From: Micavibrio_B sp044238965
Lineage (GTDB): Bacteria; Pseudomonadota; Alphaproteobacteria; Micavibrionales; Micavibrionaceae
Reading direction: 5' to 3'
Assembly: GCA_044238965.1 (NCBI GenBank)
Contig: JBIICJ010000018.1
Location: 1 to 27,611, forward strand
Length of the DNA: 27,611 nt
The notes beneath the pieces were generated by a model. The model ran no database searches and was not told the origin of the DNA. It saw nothing but the letters and a program-made list of their open reading frames with translations. Shown here in pieces: positions 17,584-25,602 of this stretch; the first letter of the stretch is position 1; every line of letters begins with the position of its first letter. A program made the position numbers and the translations under genes.

Positions 17584-17655
17584 ATGCGTATAGCCTGCAT
17601 ATCTGATGTTCATTATGTTTGCGATTCGATCAAAACTATTTTGGTGAATGAGTAG
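17584..17655 (+). pseudogene. Possible 23-codon gene remnant or short translated ORF
   Basis: The frame ATG 17584 to TAG 17655 would encode 23 residues beginning MRIACISDVHY, which looks like the first beta-strand of a glycosyltransferase or metallophosphoesterase. Its TAG stop overlaps the next gene's first ATG (ATGAGTAG). No Shine-Dalgarno is seen. It fills an otherwise untypical 72-bp gap. It might be the stub of a deleted gene or chance. Confidence 0.25.
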
Positions 17656-18274
17656 AATTATGCCAGATAAATCAAAACATGAAGACTCTATATTAGATCT
17701 GGCTGATGACGAAAAGAAATGGTTGAACGTAGCCACTTCTGTCTTTTCAAAATTTAGGGAATATACAAAACATAAATTTAACCGAATAAATCCATCTTAT
17801 GAAGATATCTTCTCGTGGAGAGAGCGGGGAGAATTTTGGACTCAAAGGGATGGAAATATAACAATCTACAATTCTGCTACATTAATTGGCGATGTGGATA
17901 TTGGTGATCATAGTTGGATTGGTCCTTTCACATTATTGGATGGGACAGGCATTTTAAAAATCGGCCATCATTGCGCCATATCAACAGGCGCACAGATATT
18001 AACGCATGATACAGTAAGGTGGGCACTATCTGGTGGCCAAGAGTCTTATGATTATGCGGCGACTGTAATTGGCGATTGCTGTTTTATTGGAACACATGCC
18101 GTGGTTACAAAGGGCGTTACAATTGGATCGCAATGCATCATTGCTGCGGGTGCCGTTGTGACCAATGATGTTCCTAATAACTCAATCGTTGGCGGTGTTC
18201 CTGCAAAGATTATTGGACGCACAATGTTAAATGAAAAAAATGAAATTGAGTTAATATATCATGACAAAAAATAG
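17648..18274 (+). CDS. Left-handed beta-helix O/N-acyltransferase
   Basis: This 208-residue protein (204 if ATG 17660 is used, which has GAG 7 nt upstream) has an N-terminal alpha-helical stretch of about 65 charged residues. It then has a hexapeptide-repeat domain (VDIGDHSWIGPF, IGHHCAISTGAQIL, VIGDCCFIGTHAVV) ending in VVTNDVPNNSIVGGVPAKII. The motif THDT at about 120 carries the likely catalytic histidine. Such enzymes acetylate sugars from acetyl-CoA. Its place after the aminotransferase and SDR genes suggests N-acylation of the new 4-amino group, but O-acetylation cannot be excluded. It overlaps the wbpG start by 14 bp. Confidence 0.8.
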   Translation: MSRIMPDKSKHEDSILDLADDEKKWLNVATSVFSKFREYTKHKFNRINPSYEDIFSWRERGEFWTQRDGNITIYNSATLIGDVDIGDHSWIGPFTLLDGTGILKIGHHCAISTGAQILTHDTVRWALSGGQESYDYAATVIGDCCFIGTHAVVTKGVTIGSQCIIAAGAVVTNDVPNNSIVGGVPAKIIGRTMLNEKNEIELIYHDKK

Positions 18275-19454
18275 CATGTTGAAAGATTCGGATATATCAA
18301 AAGCAAATATTAAAATATGTTCGCGTTGTATTTATGATGAACGCGTGCCCAGCATTTCATTTGATGAAAAGGGCGTTTGTAATTATTGCGATCAAATTGA
18401 TATGCTTGTTCAACAATATGGCACCGCAACACCACGAGGTGAAAACGAATTAAAAAAGATTATTGAACAAATAAAAAAATCGGGTCGTAGAAAAAAATAT
18501 GACTGTATTATCGGTGTGAGTGGCGGCACAGATTCCTCCTATATGCTTTATTTGGCGAAACAATGGGGCTTACGCCCTTTGGCGGTGCATTACGATAATA
18601 CATGGAATTCAGCAATTGCCACGCAGAATATATATAAGGTTTTAAAGGCACTCGATATCGATCTATATACACATGTGATCGATAACAAGGAATCAGATGA
18701 TATTTTTAGATCCTTTTTTCTGGCAGGTGTAGCAGAAATCGAAGCCGCAACAGATCTGGCATTAGCTGAAACAATGTATCGCGCCGCATTTAAATATGGT
18801 GTGCGTTACGTACTGGAAGGGCATTCTTTCACAACAGAAGGCATTACTCCCGTAGGCCGAAATTATTTTGATGGAAAATATATTCAATCTATCCATCAAA
18901 AATTTGGTAAGATGAAGATGAAATCATACCCGTTAATGACATTTTTACGATTTCTATTTTGGACGGCAGTGTTACGCATTAAAAAAATTCGGCCATTTTG
19001 GTATATGAATTATAATAAAGAAGATGCACGTGAATTTTTAGAGAAAGAATATGATTGGCAATATTACGGCGGCCATCATTTAGAAAATCGTATGACGGCA
19101 TTTTTTCATGGCATTTATGTTCCGCAAAAATTTGGTGTTGATTATCGTAATAATACATTATCCGCATTGGTAAGAACGGGCAAAATGACGCGCGCGGAAG
19201 CGTGGTATGATTATAATCAGCCTCCCAAAGTGGAACCACAATTATTACCGTATTTTAAGAAGCGTTTGGATTTATCTGATAAAGAATATGAGAATATTAT
19301 GCAGGCTCAACCAAAAGCTTGGTATGATTACCCCACATATAAAAAACGTTTTGAATTGCTTCGCCCTCTTTTCTATATTTTGGCGCGTGCTAATCTGGTG
19401 CCAATGAGTTTTTATCTAAAATATTGTTTCCCAACAAAGAGAGTGAAATCATGA
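18261..19454 (+). CDS. wbpG: N-acetyl sugar amidotransferase (WbpG/PseA type)
   Basis: This 397-residue ATP-dependent amidotransferase would convert an acetamido into an acetamidino group on the sugar nucleotide, using ammonia from HisH2/HisF2. Four N-terminal cysteines (C20, C23, C40, C43: CSRC and CNYC) suggest a zinc site. The PP-loop ATP-pyrophosphatase motif is SGGTDSS (87-93), and VHYDNTWNSAIA follows as in this family. P. aeruginosa WbpG (about 376 aa) and Campylobacter PseA are the named relatives. ATG 18261 overlaps the acyltransferase; ATG 18276 is an alternative just past its stop. It overlaps hisH2 by ATGA. Confidence 0.88.
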   Translation: MTKNSMLKDSDISKANIKICSRCIYDERVPSISFDEKGVCNYCDQIDMLVQQYGTATPRGENELKKIIEQIKKSGRRKKYDCIIGVSGGTDSSYMLYLAKQWGLRPLAVHYDNTWNSAIATQNIYKVLKALDIDLYTHVIDNKESDDIFRSFFLAGVAEIEAATDLALAETMYRAAFKYGVRYVLEGHSFTTEGITPVGRNYFDGKYIQSIHQKFGKMKMKSYPLMTFLRFLFWTAVLRIKKIRPFWYMNYNKEDAREFLEKEYDWQYYGGHHLENRMTAFFHGIYVPQKFGVDYRNNTLSALVRTGKMTRAEAWYDYNQPPKVEPQLLPYFKKRLDLSDKEYENIMQAQPKAWYDYPTYKKRFELLRPLFYILARANLVPMSFYLKYCFPTKRVKS

Positions 19455-20056
19455 TTATGATTGCTGATTACGGTATGGGAAATTTAGGATCTATTCAGAA
19501 TATGTTCAGACGGATTGGCGTTGATTCTGAAATTGTTTCGGATTCATTACGACTTGCCAGTGCAAAAAAAATAATATTACCAGGTGTTGGTGCATTTGAT
19601 CATGCTATGGAACGAATAAACAATAGTGGTCTCCGTGAAGTATTAGACCATAAGGCTTTAAAAGAAAAAATTCCTGTTCTAGGGATTTGTTTAGGAATGC
19701 AGTTATTGACTCGTTCAAGTGAGGAGGGAAAATTGGCTGGTTTAAGTTGGATTAATGCATCTACGACGCGCTTTCCATCATTGCCTAATCTAAAAATTCC
19801 GCACATGGGATGGAACCTTGTAACGCCAGCAACACCAAGTCTTTTGACCAAGGATTTGCCACAAGATTCACGGTTTTATTTTGTACATTCGTATAAAGTC
19901 ATGGTTGATGATAGTAAGAATTCCATTCTTAGAGCACATTATGGTGTTGGTTTTGATGCGGCTATTCAATCAGATAATATATATGGTGCTCAGTTTCATC
20001 CTGAAAAAAGCCATAAATTTGGTATGAAATTTTTTGAAAATTTTGCGAGATTATGA
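19451..20056 (+). CDS. hisH2: HisH-like glutamine amidotransferase (HisH2)
   Basis: This 201-residue class I glutamine amidotransferase hydrolyses glutamine to release ammonia. The start is set at ATG 19451, which overlaps the wbpG stop as ATGA and begins MIMIADYGMGNLGSI; the frame is open a further nine codons upstream inside wbpG. The catalytic triad is complete: C80 in GICLGMQLL, with H183 and E185 in QFHPEKS. Length equals that of histidine-pathway HisH. Placement between wbpG and hisF2, with no other his gene near, points to surface-sugar amidation as in P. aeruginosa O5. Confidence 0.88.
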   Translation: MIMIADYGMGNLGSIQNMFRRIGVDSEIVSDSLRLASAKKIILPGVGAFDHAMERINNSGLREVLDHKALKEKIPVLGICLGMQLLTRSSEEGKLAGLSWINASTTRFPSLPNLKIPHMGWNLVTPATPSLLTKDLPQDSRFYFVHSYKVMVDDSKNSILRAHYGVGFDAAIQSDNIYGAQFHPEKSHKFGMKFFENFARL

Positions 20057-20811
20057 TGTTACGAACACGGATCATTCCATCTTTATTATTGCAAAATGAG
20101 AGTTTGGTAAAAACAACTCAATTTGGTTCTTATTGTTATGTTGGAGATCCTTGCAATACTGTGCGCATTTTCAATGAGTTAGAAGTTGATGAACTATTGT
20201 TTCTTGATATCACAGCAACGAAAGAGAAGCGCGCGCCAAATTTAAAAATCTTACGTGATATTGCGGATGAATGTTTTATGCCACTCGGATATGGCGGCGG
20301 TATAACATCATTTGAACAGGCAAAAAATATTCTTGCAATTGGTTTTGAAAAGATCGTAGTAAATTCAGCCATTTATTCGAACCCAGATCTGATTACAAAA
20401 ATGTCAGAACATTTTGGTAGCCAAGCCGTCATGGCCTCAATAGATGTTCGTCGTGATTTATTTGGGCATTTATCTGTTTACAGTTGTTCGGGAACAAAAA
20501 ATGAAAAGAAATTACCAGTAGAATGGGCGCAAGAATTAGAACAATTGGGCGTAGGCGAAATTTTATTGACATCGGTTGACCGTGAAGGAACGTGGTCAGG
20601 CTTCGATACCGAACTTGTGCAATCAGTTGCAAATAATGTAACAATACCAGTGATTGCTCATGGTGGCGCCGGTAATGCGCAGCATATTCATAACATTATT
20701 CAAGAAGCAAAGGCATCTGCTGTTGCATTGGGAAGCATGGTTGTCTTCCAGAAGAAAGGCATGGGGGTACTTGTTAATTTCCCTGATGAATTGAAAAGAG
20801 ATACTATATGA
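20053..20811 (+). CDS. hisF2: HisF-like ammonia-channel subunit (HisF2), catalytic Asp lost
   Basis: This 252-residue (beta/alpha)8-barrel protein is homologous to imidazole-glycerol-phosphate synthase HisF (FLDITAT, PLGYGGGIT, EILLTSVDREGT). The first catalytic aspartate of HisF (Asp11, in CLDV) is replaced by leucine (L12 in PSLLL), while the second (D131 in SIDV) remains. The four residues that form the ammonia gate of Thermotoga HisF (Arg5, Glu46, Lys99, Glu167) correspond to R6, E47, K100 and E169 here. This pattern suggests the protein no longer makes IGP and serves as a conduit from HisH2 to WbpG. ATGA overlaps occur at both ends. Confidence 0.88.
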   Translation: MMLRTRIIPSLLLQNESLVKTTQFGSYCYVGDPCNTVRIFNELEVDELLFLDITATKEKRAPNLKILRDIADECFMPLGYGGGITSFEQAKNILAIGFEKIVVNSAIYSNPDLITKMSEHFGSQAVMASIDVRRDLFGHLSVYSCSGTKNEKKLPVEWAQELEQLGVGEILLTSVDREGTWSGFDTELVQSVANNVTIPVIAHGGAGNAQHIHNIIQEAKASAVALGSMVVFQKKGMGVLVNFPDELKRDTI

Positions 20812-21992
20812 AATACTTTTCTTGCAAAGATTTTTTGAAGATATTTGGGGTTTTTGTTTTTCAAATACAAAAATTACTTGTCTATACATCCTTTTCTTTT
20901 TTTAAAATCTTTGTTCGTGAAGATAAAGATCTTTGGGTTGTTGGTGTGCAAGAAATTGCAAATTATTTAAACTTTATTGCCAACAGTATTCCTAAGAAAT
21001 ACACAGTAAACATCGTTCCCAATAAATACTATTTGAGGAATCATTACAATTTCCAAGGTTTTCAGAATAAGTGGATTAATAGTATTATCATCATGTTTTA
21101 TCTCCCTATATTATTTGGGTATTTGGTTGCCAAATCTAATAATTTTATTTACTGCTGGAATTCGGGGTTTTTGATAAATGAATTTGATGGTCGCGATTTT
21201 GAATTTTCTTTTTTGAAGAAGAATGGAAAATCCATTATTTTATTGTTTCTAGGATCAGATATTCGCTCATTAGAATTATCATTGGCCCATGGAAAGAATA
21301 TTGGCCAAGAAACAGCAGCATCCAATTTATTTTTAATCCGTCCAGATATATTTGGCGAAAAGAAAGAGTATTTCCTTAAAATGATCGCAAGATCAGCGGA
21401 TAAATATGCAGATCATGTTTTTAATGCGAAAGTTGATCAGATTTCATACCTTGAGAAGGAGGCGAATCCTTTCCTATATTTTTATCCTGATGAAAAATTT
21501 CAGAAGAATGATGGTAAATTTGAATCGTTGAATATAATTAAAATTATTCATGCGCCATCATCACCCATTATCAAAGGCACACCAATTGTGCGCTCTATTA
21601 TCAAAAAATTACAGGAAGATGGCTATAAATTTGATTATCAAGAATTGATGAATGTTGATAATCAGGAGGTTATAAATTGTTTGCGTGATACCCATATTGT
21701 TGTGAACGAATTATATGCCTTTATGCCAGGTGTTCTTGCCATTGAAGCCATGGCCGCACATTGTGCCGTGTTGACATCTGGCGATCCTGATATTGAAACA
21801 TTCCCCCAAGGGGCGGATAAAGCATGGTTTAGAACGCGCTATTGGGAATTATACGATCATCTAAAATATTTATTAGATCACCATCAAGAAATTAAGAAAT
21901 ATGCTGACCAAGGATATGAATGGGCATGGAATGAATGTCGTACAACTATTTCGCGACAGAAATTTTTGGATGTAATTGGACGGCAACAATGA
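20808..21992 (+). CDS. Probable glycosyltransferase (GT-B-like), poorly characterised
   Basis: This 394-residue protein is not a member of a well-named family that I recognise with certainty. The C-terminal half looks like a GT-B donor domain: IIHAPSSPIIKGTPIVRSII, then DTHIVVNELYAFMPGVLAIEAMAAHCAVLTSG, where a conserved glutamate after a Gly-rich turn (E in AIEAMAAH) is where GT4 enzymes bind the nucleotide sugar. The N-terminal half has a hydrophobic stretch (SIIIMFYLPILFGYLV, about residues 90-105) and could touch the membrane. It is very AT-rich. It is coupled by ATGA overlap to hisF2 and wzx, so a role in repeat-unit assembly, perhaps addition of the amidinated sugar, is inferred. It has too few membrane helices to be Wzy. 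Confidence 0.6.
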   Translation: MKYFSCKDFLKIFGVFVFQIQKLLVYTSFSFFKIFVREDKDLWVVGVQEIANYLNFIANSIPKKYTVNIVPNKYYLRNHYNFQGFQNKWINSIIIMFYLPILFGYLVAKSNNFIYCWNSGFLINEFDGRDFEFSFLKKNGKSIILLFLGSDIRSLELSLAHGKNIGQETAASNLFLIRPDIFGEKKEYFLKMIARSADKYADHVFNAKVDQISYLEKEANPFLYFYPDEKFQKNDGKFESLNIIKIIHAPSSPIIKGTPIVRSIIKKLQEDGYKFDYQELMNVDNQEVINCLRDTHIVVNELYAFMPGVLAIEAMAAHCAVLTSGDPDIETFPQGADKAWFRTRYWELYDHLKYLLDHHQEIKKYADQGYEWAWNECRTTISRQKFLDVIGRQQ

Positions 21993-23425
21993 TCCAAAAG
22001 TTTTTGAAAGATGGAATTATATACACAATCCCTCTTCTACTAAGTCGGGGGATTGGATTTTTTTTAATTCCCCTTTACACACGTGTATTAAACCCTTTTG
22101 ATTATGGTGTTCTTGATCTTTTTGTCATGGTTGGGAGTATTATAAATCTCACAATCGCGCTTGAGATCACACAAGGTTTAGCATTTTATCACGCAAAATC
22201 AGCAGGAGCAGAGGAGCGGTCAGCTTATGCCTCGACGGCCTTCTGGTTTACACTTTTGGTGTATGCATTTTATTTTTTGGTATCGATACTTTTTTCACAA
22301 CAATTTTCTGAATTGATAACTAACTCAAAATCTTATGAATTTATTTTTGAACTGACTACACTCTATATATTCTGTAATGGTATTTTTCTATTTTTGCAGA
22401 ATCAACTACGTTGGGAATTACGCAGCACACAATTTGCAATCTCAAATATAATCATGACAATTGTCACGGCAGGAACGGCTATTATTCTTGCCTATTGCTA
22501 TGATATGGGTCTGACGGGTATTTTGTGGGGAATGATTGCTGGTGTATTGTCGGGTGCGCTTACGTCTGGTTTTAAATTATTCGGAACAATACGTCCCATT
22601 TTTGACGTACAAAAATTCAAAACCATGCTGCGTTATTCCATTCCCCTTGTCCCATCGGGTGTATGTGTATTCCTCTCAATTTATATTGATCGTATCATGA
22701 TTAATAAAATGATGACATTGGATGATGTGGGTATTTACGGCATAGGCGTGCGCTTTGCGACCATATCCGCATTATTGATTTCGGGTTTTCGGACGGCCAT
22801 TACCCCTTTAATTTTAAAACACCACACTGAAGAAAATGCGCCGCGCGATATTGTTAGTCTGTTTAATATCTTCATTGGATTTTCATTGTTAATGTATTTG
22901 GGTGCATCGTTATTCTCTCGTGAAATTTTAATGTTGATGGCAACTCCAATATATTGGCCAGCCTATACAATCATCCCCATTCTTATTCTGTCCACTTTGG
23001 TTGCAAATTTTTATATCTTTACGCCTGGTATATTCTTGGCAGAAAAAACGCATATTGTATTTTGGATAAATTTCATGACAGCGGTTCTTAATATTATACT
23101 GAATATAATACTAATCCCTATAATGGGAATTATGGGCGCCGCACTATCGACCTTATTGGCAAGTTTTTGTGGCTTCCTTGTTTATTTATACTTTAATCAG
23201 AAAACATATTATTTGCCAATTAACTATAAGAAAATTATTTTACCATCCATTATAATTGGAGCAATATCTATAGCTGGATTTGCTTTAGGGGACATAACGA
23301 ATATAATCTTCTTTATAAAAATAATATTATTTATAGTCGGTATGCTGCTCATTCATGAATATAAGCTAATAAATTTGAAGGCCGTGTTTCCCAATTTATA
23401 TCAAAAAATGGAAAAAAATTCATGA
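21989..23425 (+). CDS. wzx: Lipid-linked repeat-unit flippase (Wzx)
   Basis: This 478-residue polytopic membrane protein of the polysaccharide-biosynthesis (MVF/MOP) family flips undecaprenyl-linked oligosaccharide units to the periplasmic face. The start is ATG 21989 (MIQKFLKDGIIYTIP), overlapping the previous stop as ATGA; an upstream in-frame ATG at 21935 lies inside the previous gene. About twelve to fourteen hydrophobic segments are seen. The N-terminal LLSRGIGFFLIPLYTRVLNP and mid-protein YIDRIMINKMMTLDDVGIYG are characteristic of Wzx/RfbX. Its presence implies a Wzy-dependent export route, although no wzy is in the window. Confidence 0.9.
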   Translation: MIQKFLKDGIIYTIPLLLSRGIGFFLIPLYTRVLNPFDYGVLDLFVMVGSIINLTIALEITQGLAFYHAKSAGAEERSAYASTAFWFTLLVYAFYFLVSILFSQQFSELITNSKSYEFIFELTTLYIFCNGIFLFLQNQLRWELRSTQFAISNIIMTIVTAGTAIILAYCYDMGLTGILWGMIAGVLSGALTSGFKLFGTIRPIFDVQKFKTMLRYSIPLVPSGVCVFLSIYIDRIMINKMMTLDDVGIYGIGVRFATISALLISGFRTAITPLILKHHTEENAPRDIVSLFNIFIGFSLLMYLGASLFSREILMLMATPIYWPAYTIIPILILSTLVANFYIFTPGIFLAEKTHIVFWINFMTAVLNIILNIILIPIMGIMGAALSTLLASFCGFLVYLYFNQKTYYLPINYKKIILPSIIIGAISIAGFALGDITNIIFFIKIILFIVGMLLIHEYKLINLKAVFPNLYQKMEKNS

Positions 23426-24504
23426 AACTAATCACCGTCATCGGCGCGCGGCCGCAATTTATTAAAGCAGCTTCCGTCTCTCAAGCATTATTAGAATATA
23501 AGTATATCCAAGAAATAATAATTCATACTGGACAGCATTTTGATGCCAACATGTCCGACATATTCTTTCATCAGCTTCAAATACCACATCCTAAATATAT
23601 CTTAGATATCAATGGCGGACATCACGGCGAAATGACCGGGCGCATGATGATCGCATTAGAAGATGTGTTTATAAAGGAAAAACCTGATGCGGTTATGGTT
23701 TATGGCGATACAAATTCAACTTTGGCGGCGTCATTAACGGCTGTCAAATTAAATATACCCGTCATTCATATTGAATCAGGTTTGCGCAGTTTTAACATGA
23801 ATATGCCAGAGGAAATAAATCGCATCCTAACAGATAGAATTAGTTCCGTTTTATTTTGCCCAACAGATAGAGCGGTAAATAATCTAAAAAATGAAGGTTT
23901 TGCAATGCACAGCCCACATTCTGTTATTATAAATGTCGGTGATGTTATGTTTGATACATGTTGTTTGTTTCAAAACATGGCGCGCAGACCAGATAAAATA
24001 CCCGCCATAGAAAATTTCATTCTATCCACTTTTCATCGTGCCGAAAATACTGACAATAAAAATAATTTATCATCGATTATTGATAGTTTAAACCACATTC
24101 ATGAAAATAAAATGCCTGTGATTGTACCATTACACCCACGCACACGGAAAATGATAGAAAAATATCAATTGAATGCAAAATTTCATATTATTGAACCAGT
24201 CGGATATTTGGAAACATTATGGTTGCTTCTTCACTGTAAATTATTAATGACAGATAGCGGCGGCATGCAAAAAGAAGCATTCTTTTGTGGTAAACCATGT
24301 ATTACTTTGCGCGATGAAACGGAATGGGTGGAATTATTAGATTTGGGCGTAAATATTTTAGTAGGAAGCGGTAGAGCAAAAATATTACAAGGTCTTGATG
24401 AAATGATTGATAAACAGATTCCATCTGCGAACACATTTTATGGTGGTGGACAAGCTAGCCGTAAAATTGCGGCATTTATCCATTCATATAAAACAAAGAT
24501 ATAA
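23422..24504 (+). CDS. wbpI: UDP-2,3-diacetamido-2,3-dideoxyglucuronate 2-epimerase (WbpI)
   Basis: This 360-residue GT-B-fold epimerase of the WecB family inverts C2 to give the manno-configured sugar nucleotide. The opening VIGARPQFIKAASVS is the WbpI form; WecB enzymes for UDP-GlcNAc usually read GTRPEAIKMAP. YGDTNSTLAASL, HIESGLRSFNMNMPEEINR and DSGGMQKEAFFCGKPCITLR carry the family's catalytic and UDP-binding residues. Length matches P. aeruginosa WbpI (about 354). With wbpABDE more than 8 kb upstream it completes the pathway to UDP-ManNAc(3NAc)A. It is joined to wzx by ATGA overlap and to the next gene by TAATG. Confidence 0.85.
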   Translation: MKLITVIGARPQFIKAASVSQALLEYKYIQEIIIHTGQHFDANMSDIFFHQLQIPHPKYILDINGGHHGEMTGRMMIALEDVFIKEKPDAVMVYGDTNSTLAASLTAVKLNIPVIHIESGLRSFNMNMPEEINRILTDRISSVLFCPTDRAVNNLKNEGFAMHSPHSVIINVGDVMFDTCCLFQNMARRPDKIPAIENFILSTFHRAENTDNKNNLSSIIDSLNHIHENKMPVIVPLHPRTRKMIEKYQLNAKFHIIEPVGYLETLWLLLHCKLLMTDSGGMQKEAFFCGKPCITLRDETEWVELLDLGVNILVGSGRAKILQGLDEMIDKQIPSANTFYGGGQASRKIAAFIHSYKTKI

Positions 24505-25598
24505 TGATGACGATGAAATTGACTTATCTGAGTTGTGAAGCGCCGATGGTGGGAAGCGCAAGTCATACTCATATACATGAGATTATAAAAGGATTTGAAA
24601 AGCGCGGATGGGATGTAAAATTATATTATCCATCTTATGCAGATCAACAAACTAAACCAAATTTATTTCTCAGATTACTTGAATGTTTAAGAATTCAATT
24701 GCGGCTATGCATGGAATGGCGCAAGGGATCGGTCATTTATGTGCGTGCACATTATCTGGCATTCCCGACATCTGTCATGGCAAAAATCTGTGGCATTCCG
24801 ATCTTCCATGAAATCAATGGGCCTTATGAAGATACACTTGTGACATATCCACCCCTAAGAAAGATAAAATTTATACTTCTGCCAATACAAAGAGTACAAT
24901 ATAAGCTTGCAACAGGGCTTATCACCGTTACAGAAGAACTGATGGGCTGGGCTATTGAGCAATCAAAAAATAAGAATACTATATGGATTTCGAACGCAGC
25001 AAATACAGATTTGTTTAATAGAAAAAAAGCCTTACAAAAAGATCTATCTAAAAATTATGCAATATTCTTTGGCAGCCTTACAAAGTGGCATGGCCTAAAC
25101 ATTATGTTGGATGCTATCAGCACTGAGGAATGGCCTTCAGATGTTAAGTTAGTTATTATTGGGGATGGGGGCGCGCGCGAACAAGTTATTGATGTGGCCA
25201 AAAATAATTCAAATCTGCTATATTTAGGCAAGTTGTCACAAAAAGAACTTCCAGCATATATAGTCGGTGCCTTATGTGGCCTAGTAATTTCTGACTACAC
25301 AGAAGATACTGGTCTTAGACCATTGAAACTCTTTGAGATGATGGCTTGTGGTATTCCTATTATTGCTACCGATTATCCTGGTCAAGCAGATATTATCAGA
25401 GATAATGAAGCTGGCGTTATTATACCAAGACAAGACGCGCAAGCCTTGGCAAGGGCTGTATCATATTTAGCAAGTAACCCTGAAATTGCGCGTGACATGG
25501 GCGCGCGTGGTCATGATGTTGTGCATACACATCACAGTTGGGATCAAAAAGCGGGTGAAACTGAAGATTTTATTTTAAAGACGATGGGCAAAAAATAA
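24504..25598 (+). CDS. Glycosyltransferase family 4 (GT-B)
   Basis: This protein has 364 residues (361 if the ATG at 24513, MKLTYLS, is used; neither start has a clear Shine-Dalgarno). The N-terminal domain begins with a Rossmann strand, LTYLSCEAPMVGSASHTH, and the C-terminal domain has the GT4 features IFFGSLTKWHGLNIMLDAI, VIIGDGGAREQV and RPLKLFEMMACGIPIIATDY with the E-x-M-A-C-G donor-binding turn. This is a retaining cytoplasmic sugar transferase for repeat-unit assembly; the donor is not predictable. It is the last gene of the coupled run, and its stop lies only 4 bp from the convergent rmlB stop. Confidence 0.87.
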   Translation: MMTMKLTYLSCEAPMVGSASHTHIHEIIKGFEKRGWDVKLYYPSYADQQTKPNLFLRLLECLRIQLRLCMEWRKGSVIYVRAHYLAFPTSVMAKICGIPIFHEINGPYEDTLVTYPPLRKIKFILLPIQRVQYKLATGLITVTEELMGWAIEQSKNKNTIWISNAANTDLFNRKKALQKDLSKNYAIFFGSLTKWHGLNIMLDAISTEEWPSDVKLVIIGDGGAREQVIDVAKNNSNLLYLGKLSQKELPAYIVGALCGLVISDYTEDTGLRPLKLFEMMACGIPIIATDYPGQADIIRDNEAGVIIPRQDAQALARAVSYLASNPEIARDMGARGHDVVHTHHSWDQKAGETEDFILKTMGKK

Positions 25599-25602
25599 TT
25601 CC

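Noticed and set aside
21935..21988. Upstream ATG 21935 for wzx.
   Set aside because: It lies 58 bp inside the previous gene and adds 18 polar residues before the first membrane helix; the ATGA overlap at 21989 fits the neighbouring gene pattern.
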